25,479 nucleotides of DNA from Zeimonas sp041678445 (GTDB taxonomy: Bacteria; Pseudomonadota; Gammaproteobacteria; Burkholderiales; Burkholderiaceae_E), in assembly GCA_041678445.1 (NCBI GenBank), contig JBAYOD010000017.1, positions 1 through 25,479 of the forward strand, given 5' to 3'. Under the pieces are notes generated by a model. The model made no database searches and was not told where the DNA came from. It worked only from the letters and a program-made list of their open reading frames with translations. Shown here in pieces: positions 21,367-25,479 of this stretch. Within the stretch, counting starts at the first letter, position 1. Each line of letters begins with the position of its first letter. The position numbers and the translations under genes were made by a program.

Positions 21367-22849
21367 ACTGCTCGAAGATCCGGGCCGCGTTCCACGCGTT
21401 CGCCTCTTCGATCAGGCTGGCGTGCGTCAGCGGATGGCGCTCGGCCCAGGCCTTGGGCATTTCGATTCGCAGCGCACGCCGCTTCAGGAACAGCGCTGGC
21501 CGCACCGCCGGTGCCGTGACGTCGCGGCCCCGGTGAAGAATCCGTGCCAGGCGCAGCGCGGCGATCATCAGCCATTCGAGATCGTTGTCGATCTGGCCAC
21601 GCAGCTTGCGCAGCCCGCCCAGCTGGGCCAGCGCGAGCAGGGCCAGCGTGCTCTGTTCCGGCCGGGAGAAACCCGGCATGTCCGCCCAGGTCAGGATGTA
21701 GGCCGAGTGCTTGTGAAAGCCTTCCTGGGAGATGCTGGTGCCGCATTCGGCCAGCATGCTGGCCCACTCGAGCAGTTTCCGGTAAGCACTCAGCTCTTCC
21801 CTGGAGGCCCGCGCGCCCTGGTCGAACAGGGCCAGCGCGCTGTCGCGCACGCGGCTGGCGTGGCCCAGGTCGATACCGTATCGGACCAGCATCCGCTCCA
21901 CGGTGGCCTCGCGCGGATCGGTGCCGGCGTAGCGGCGCAGCAGGTCGTGCAGCACGCCGTGGCGCAGCGCGCCGCTGCAGTAGTGCAGCGCATCGATGCC
22001 GAACTCGTCGAAGGCGGCCAGCATGATGGCCAGGCCCCCGGCCAGCACCGGCTGGCGGTCGATCTTCAGCCCCTGCAGCGCTAGCGCGTCGGCGCGACCG
22101 GCGGCGAGCAGCGCCTGTGCGATTGCCGTGAGCGCGGTGCGATCCAGCGCTTCGCGGCCGTAGTCGAGCTGCGCGATCCGGCACAGTGCCTTGACCGAAC
22201 CCGAAGTGCCGACCACATGCTGCCAGCCGGCGTCGACGAAAGGACCGGATGATTCCTCGAACAGGCCGCGCGCCGCCGCGTAAGCCTTGTCGAAGCTGGC
22301 CTGGTTGACCGTGCCGTCGGCGAAGTAGCGCTGGGTCAGCGTCACGCAACCCACGGCAACCGAATCGAGTACCCGGGTTTCGAAATGCTGGCCGATGATG
22401 CACTCGGTGGAACCACCGCCGATGTCGATGACCAGCCGTCCGCGCTCGTCGGGCGGCAGTGAGTGCGCCGCGCCGAGGTAGATCAGGCGGGCTTCCTCGT
22501 GTCCGGAAATGATCTCGATCGGAAAGCCCAGCGCCGCCTCGGCGGTGGCCAGGAAGCGCTCGGCGTTGGTTGCCACGCGCAGGGTGTTCGTGGCAACCGC
22601 GCGGATGGCGTGCGGCGAGAATGAGCGCAAGCGCTCGCCGAAGCTGGCGAGCGCCTCGATCCCGCGTGCCTGAGCGGCGGCATCGAGCGAGCCGTCCTCG
22701 CGCAGGCCGGCCGCCAGGCGCACGGTGCGCTTGAGGCTGTCGAGGGCTTCGATCCGTGGCGTTGCGGCACCCGGATCGACGCGACCGATCAGGAGCCGAA
22801 AGCTGTTGGATCCAAGGTCGACGGCGGCGAGCAGTTGCTGTTCCGGCAT
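21347..22849 (-). CDS. ppx: Exopolyphosphatase (Ppx/GppA family)
   Basis: A 500-residue ASKHA-fold phosphatase that releases phosphate from the end of polyphosphate chains, and in some members cleaves pppGpp. The first phosphate loop is AVDLGSNSFRLLIG (9-22), the second DIGGGSTE (142-149); the catalytic glutamate is in ISGHEEARLIYLG (E118 or E119), and GTSGSVKAL follows. A C-terminal HD-like helical domain (about 310-500) includes HKHSAYIL. ATG 22849 is chosen because upstream sequence lacks homology. It is divergent from ppk, with 122 nt between them, and convergent with the acyltransferase gene. Ppx versus GppA is decided by the neighbouring ppk. Confidence 0.93.
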   Translation of the reverse strand: MPEQQLLAAVDLGSNSFRLLIGRVDPGAATPRIEALDSLKRTVRLAAGLREDGSLDAAAQARGIEALASFGERLRSFSPHAIRAVATNTLRVATNAERFLATAEAALGFPIEIISGHEEARLIYLGAAHSLPPDERGRLVIDIGGGSTECIIGQHFETRVLDSVAVGCVTLTQRYFADGTVNQASFDKAYAAARGLFEESSGPFVDAGWQHVVGTSGSVKALCRIAQLDYGREALDRTALTAIAQALLAAGRADALALQGLKIDRQPVLAGGLAIMLAAFDEFGIDALHYCSGALRHGVLHDLLRRYAGTDPREATVERMLVRYGIDLGHASRVRDSALALFDQGARASREELSAYRKLLEWASMLAECGTSISQEGFHKHSAYILTWADMPGFSRPEQSTLALLALAQLGGLRKLRGQIDNDLEWLMIAALRLARILHRGRDVTAPAVRPALFLKRRALRIEMPKAWAERHPLTHASLIEEANAWNAARIFEQFSYQTI

Positions 22850-22930
22850 TCGGCGGTCCGTGGCATCTTTGAAAGACTGAGCCCGAAGTATGGCAAATCC
22901 GATCGATCGGATTCGTGTCAATCTGTTGCA

Positions 22931-22964
22931 GTGTCATCGAATCGTCATCGAGTTGCCTCAGAAT
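22931..22964 (+). promoter_or_regulatory. Pho-box-like repeat and -10 element of ppk
   Basis: GTCAT occurs at 22933 and 22944, exactly 11 bp apart, within GTGTCATCGAATCGTCAT. A -10-like CAGAAT (22959-22964) follows after 10 nt, the layout of PhoB-activated promoters, where the box replaces the -35. Transcription would start near 22971, at or next to the ppk ATG. A further GTCA at 22917 is out of phase. Confidence 0.5.
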
Positions 22965-22971
22965 CCGCGCG

Positions 22972-25041
22972 ATGGAACAGCCTGATGCCGTAGGTCCCCG
23001 CCTGCTCAACCGAGAGCTTGGCATTCTCGCGTTCAACGAGCGCGTGCTTGCGCAGGCGGAGGATCCGACGATGCCTCTGCTCGAGCGACTGCGCTTCATC
23101 ACGATCGTCAGCAACAATCTCGACGAGTTCTTCGAGATCCGGATGGCCGAACTCAAGCAGCTGCGCCTGCGTGGGCGGGCTGCCTCCGATGCGCCGGCCG
23201 TCCGCGAGGAGATCGCGGCCCGTGCGCGCCGCCTGGTCGAGCGCCAGTACGGGCTGCTGAATACGGCGATTCTGCCGGCGCTGGCCGAGCAGGGGGTCGT
23301 CATCCACATGAGCGGCACCTGGAACGAGGCCCAGCGGGCCTGGGCCGAACGCTGTTTCGATTCCGAGGTCGAGCCTCTGCTCACGCCGATCGCCCTCGAT
23401 CCGTCCCATCCATTTCCGCGAATCCTGAACAAGAGCCTGAACTTCATCGTCGAGCTGAACGGCCAGGACGCGTTCGGGCGTCGCGCCGGCGTGGCGATCG
23501 TGCAGGCACCCCGGACCCTGCCGCGGGTGCTGACGGTTCCCGAAGCGGTTTCGGGCGCACCGCACGGGGCGATGCTGCTGTCGTCGATCGTCCAGGGTTT
23601 CGTCGATCGCCTGTTCCCCGGCATGACGGTCCGCCAGGTCCATCAGTTCCGGCTGACGCGCGACAGCGACCTGTTCGTCGATGACGAGGAAGTCACCGAT
23701 CTGCGCGAGGCCCTGCAGGACGAACTGTCGCAGCGGCACTATGGCGACGAGGTCCGGCTCGAGGTATCGGCCGGCATCCCGGAACCGCTGGTCGAGCTGC
23801 TGCTGCGCGAATTCGATCTCGACGAGTGCGACTGCTACCGGGTTGCCGGGCCGGTCAACCTCGTGCGGCTGCAGCAGGTCATCGATCTGGTCGATCGCCC
23901 CGACCTGAAGTTTCCGCCGTTCGAGCCGGGCACACCTGAGGTCCTGCGCGGGCACGATCTGTTCGAGGCGATCCGCGGGCAGGACATCCTCCTCCATCAT
24001 CCGTACGAGTCCTTCGCGCCGGTGATGGAGTTCCTGGTCAGTGCGGCGCGCGACCCGAAGGTCGTGGCAATCAAGCAGACCGTCTATCGTACCGGCGCCG
24101 ATTCGGCCCTGATGCGCGCGCTGATCGGCGCGGCCCAGGCCGGCAAGGAAGTGACCGTCGTGGTCGAACTGATGGCGCGCTTCGACGAGGAAACCAACAT
24201 CAACTGGGCTGACCAGCTCGAGCGGGCCGGCGCCCATGTCGTGTACGGCGTCGTGGGGCACAAGACCCACGCGAAGATGGCGATGGTGGTGCGCCGGGAA
24301 ACCGATCAGAACGGCCCGAAGCTGCGCCGCTACGTTCACCTGGGCACCGGCAACTACCATCCGCGCACCGCCCGCCTGTATGAGGACTTCGGCCTGTTCA
24401 CCGCCAACGAGGAGCTGTGCGCCGACGTCCATGAAGTTTTCCGCAGGCTTACCGGCCTGGGGCAGCGTGGTGCGCTGAAGCACCTGAACCAGGCACCGTT
24501 CACGCTGCACGAAACCATCCTGGCCGCGATCCGCCGCGAGGCCGACAACGCCAAGGCGGGCCGCAAGGCGCGCATTGCGGCCAAGGTGAACGCGCTGCTG
24601 GCGCCGACCATCATCGACGCGCTGTACGAGGCCAGCCAGGCGGGGGTGCGGATCGATCTGATCGTGCGTGGCGTCTGCGCGCTGCGCCCCGGGGTGCCGG
24701 GTTTTTCCGAGAACATCCGGGTGCGCTCGATCGTCGGCCGTTTCCTCGAGCACAGCCGCGTCTACTACTTCTGGAATGGCGGACAGAAGGACGTCTGGCT
24801 GTCGTCGGCCGACTGGATGGACCGCAACCTGTTCCGGCGCGTCGAAGTCGCATTCCCGGTGCGCGACCGCAAGCTGCGCGACCGAGTGATCAACGAAGCC
24901 ATCGAAGTTCATCTGCGCGACAACGTCAACGCCTGGGTGATGGATGCCGACGGCGGCTACACGCAGCGCCGGCCGCGGCGCGGCAGTCAGGTGCGACAGG
25001 CTCAGAGGCAGCTGCTGGAGCGGCTCGCCGCCAGGTACTGA
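22972..25041 (+). CDS. ppk: Polyphosphate kinase 1
   Basis: A 689-residue PPK1, the usual length, which reversibly transfers the gamma-phosphate of ATP to polyphosphate. It begins close to the family N-domain motif LLNRELGILAFNERVL, continues with the head domain, and has two phospholipase-D-like C-terminal domains. The phosphorylated histidine is expected at H433 in GHKTHAKMA (the H-x-K motif), and the second catalytic histidine at H594 in FLEHSRVYYF; these align with H435 and H592 of E. coli. ATG 22972 is the only start that keeps the N-domain intact and has no Shine-Dalgarno sequence. A Pho-box-like promoter abuts it. It is divergent from ppx. Confidence 0.97.
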   Translation: MEQPDAVGPRLLNRELGILAFNERVLAQAEDPTMPLLERLRFITIVSNNLDEFFEIRMAELKQLRLRGRAASDAPAVREEIAARARRLVERQYGLLNTAILPALAEQGVVIHMSGTWNEAQRAWAERCFDSEVEPLLTPIALDPSHPFPRILNKSLNFIVELNGQDAFGRRAGVAIVQAPRTLPRVLTVPEAVSGAPHGAMLLSSIVQGFVDRLFPGMTVRQVHQFRLTRDSDLFVDDEEVTDLREALQDELSQRHYGDEVRLEVSAGIPEPLVELLLREFDLDECDCYRVAGPVNLVRLQQVIDLVDRPDLKFPPFEPGTPEVLRGHDLFEAIRGQDILLHHPYESFAPVMEFLVSAARDPKVVAIKQTVYRTGADSALMRALIGAAQAGKEVTVVVELMARFDEETNINWADQLERAGAHVVYGVVGHKTHAKMAMVVRRETDQNGPKLRRYVHLGTGNYHPRTARLYEDFGLFTANEELCADVHEVFRRLTGLGQRGALKHLNQAPFTLHETILAAIRREADNAKAGRKARIAAKVNALLAPTIIDALYEASQAGVRIDLIVRGVCALRPGVPGFSENIRVRSIVGRFLEHSRVYYFWNGGQKDVWLSSADWMDRNLFRRVEVAFPVRDRKLRDRVINEAIEVHLRDNVNAWVMDADGGYTQRRPRRGSQVRQAQRQLLERLAARY

Positions 25042-25070
25042 CGGCACGTCGCGTTCGAGCGGTCGGGGCG

Positions 25071-25323
25071 GGCCAAGGTGCGGGGGGCTTCGCCTGGCCG
25101 GCGCCGGTGCTTGGCCCCGCTGCGCGGGGCGGCCCTCGGTGCTCGGGTTCCTGGCTGCGCGGCGTAACTCGCTGCGCTCCCGCCGCTTGCGCGTCGTTCG
25201 CTGCGCTCAGACAGGACGCCGCGAGAATGAGGATTGAGTCGCGCTGCGCGCGACAGCCAGGAACCCTGTGCGCCTCGGCTGCGCACAAGGCGCCGGCCAG
25301 GCGAAGCCCCCCGCACCTTGGCC
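25071..25323 (-). repeat. Long palindromic intergenic repeat (right copy), 35-bp perfect outer arms
   Basis: Outer arms at 25071-25105 and 25289-25323 are a perfect 35-bp inverted repeat. Inner arms at 25145-25157 and 25254-25266 are a perfect 13-bp inverted repeat (GGGTTCCTGGCTG). A small hairpin CCCCGC-tgc-GCGGGG lies at 25115-25129. The minus-strand core reads CTGTCTGAGCGCAGCGAACG and ends in GCGCAGCGAGTT. The minus-strand order matches the repeat at 1-198. It starts 29 nt after the ppk stop codon. Short open frames across it look like translations of the repeat and are not called. Confidence 0.85.
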
Positions 25324-25479
25324 GGCGACGTCGTGCCATCTGACGGGAACCCATCCGGGCACCGCGGCAATCCGGTTGCCGGTCGCGAGCGCCGTGTCGG
25401 AATGCCGGTGAGTCGCGCTCAGGGGAGCGTCAGGTCAGCCGGATGAGCGCAGCCCAATTGCTGCCAAGCCAGGTTCAGA
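25324..25479. other. Window edge, no confident gene
   Basis: No complete gene is visible here. Two reading frames run off the edge and cannot be separated. One is a minus-strand frame ending with a stop at 25419-25421, whose last residues would be LNLAWQQLGCAHPADLTLP, with mostly G or C third positions. The other is a plus-strand ATG at 25443 giving MSAAQLLPSQVQ. The minus-strand end looks slightly more gene-like and would make the flanking gene convergent with ppk. Confidence 0.3.

Noticed and set aside
22945..25047. A 700-codon minus-strand open frame opposite ppk
   Set aside because: Antisense shadow of ppk, which has all catalytic residues and full length on the plus strand.
25234..25446. 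Short plus-strand frame after ppk
   Set aside because: More than a third of it is encoded by the right arm of the inverted repeat, and it has no ribosome binding site or recognisable protein features.

Overview
The window is a high-GC (by eye about two thirds G+C) chromosomal segment of a betaproteobacterium, most likely Burkholderiales. Evidence: gene order (trmL-comF-bioC, then a caa3-type cytochrome c oxidase locus with DUF2244, DUF2970 and DUF2909 proteins, then rpoH-ftsY, then coaD-ferredoxin-histidine phosphatase-acyltransferase-ppx-ppk), a His-rich N-terminus on CoxA, and a 37-residue cytochrome oxidase small assembly protein. Nearly all DNA is coding. No rRNA, tRNA, CRISPR array, phage or IS transposase was seen. 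Species cannot be assigned from sequence alone.

Layout. 1-239: intergenic DNA filled by a partial palindromic repeat. 240-1603 (minus): comF then trmL. 1644-2531 (plus): BioC-type methyltransferase. 2542-7884 (plus): one oxidase operon with a near-consensus promoter and a clear intrinsic terminator: DUF2244, coxB, coxA, small assembly protein, ctaG/cox11, DUF2970, coxC. 7925-8146 (minus): a 73-residue two-helix membrane protein starting at TTG. 8255-12397 (plus): an assembly operon of SURF1, an SCO-like thioredoxin-fold membrane protein, ctaA (heme A synthase), ctaB (heme O synthase) and an SCO lipoprotein. Together these blocks encode the oxidase core, its heme A supply and its copper delivery.

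12412-15574 (minus): ftsY, rpoH and a DMT-family exporter. rpoH has a CIRCE-like operator over its putative promoter and its own terminator, which lies against the start of the exporter gene. 15613-20336 (plus): a pair of periplasmic M16 proteins (one with the zinc motif, one without), rsmD, coaD, a 2[4Fe-4S] ferredoxin and a SixA-like phosphatase. 20488-25041: an OlsB-like acyltransferase, ppx (minus) and ppk1. GTCA direct repeats with an 11-bp period, resembling Pho boxes, precede both the acyltransferase and ppk, suggesting shared phosphate control.

The annotated genes are conserved core functions, and I did not find a new multigene system. The best unexplained signals are non-coding: two diverged copies of one long palindromic repeat at the two ends of the window in opposite orientation; the CIRCE-like site at rpoH; the paired Pho-box-like repeats; and a second SCO-like copper-site protein inside the oxidase assembly operon.
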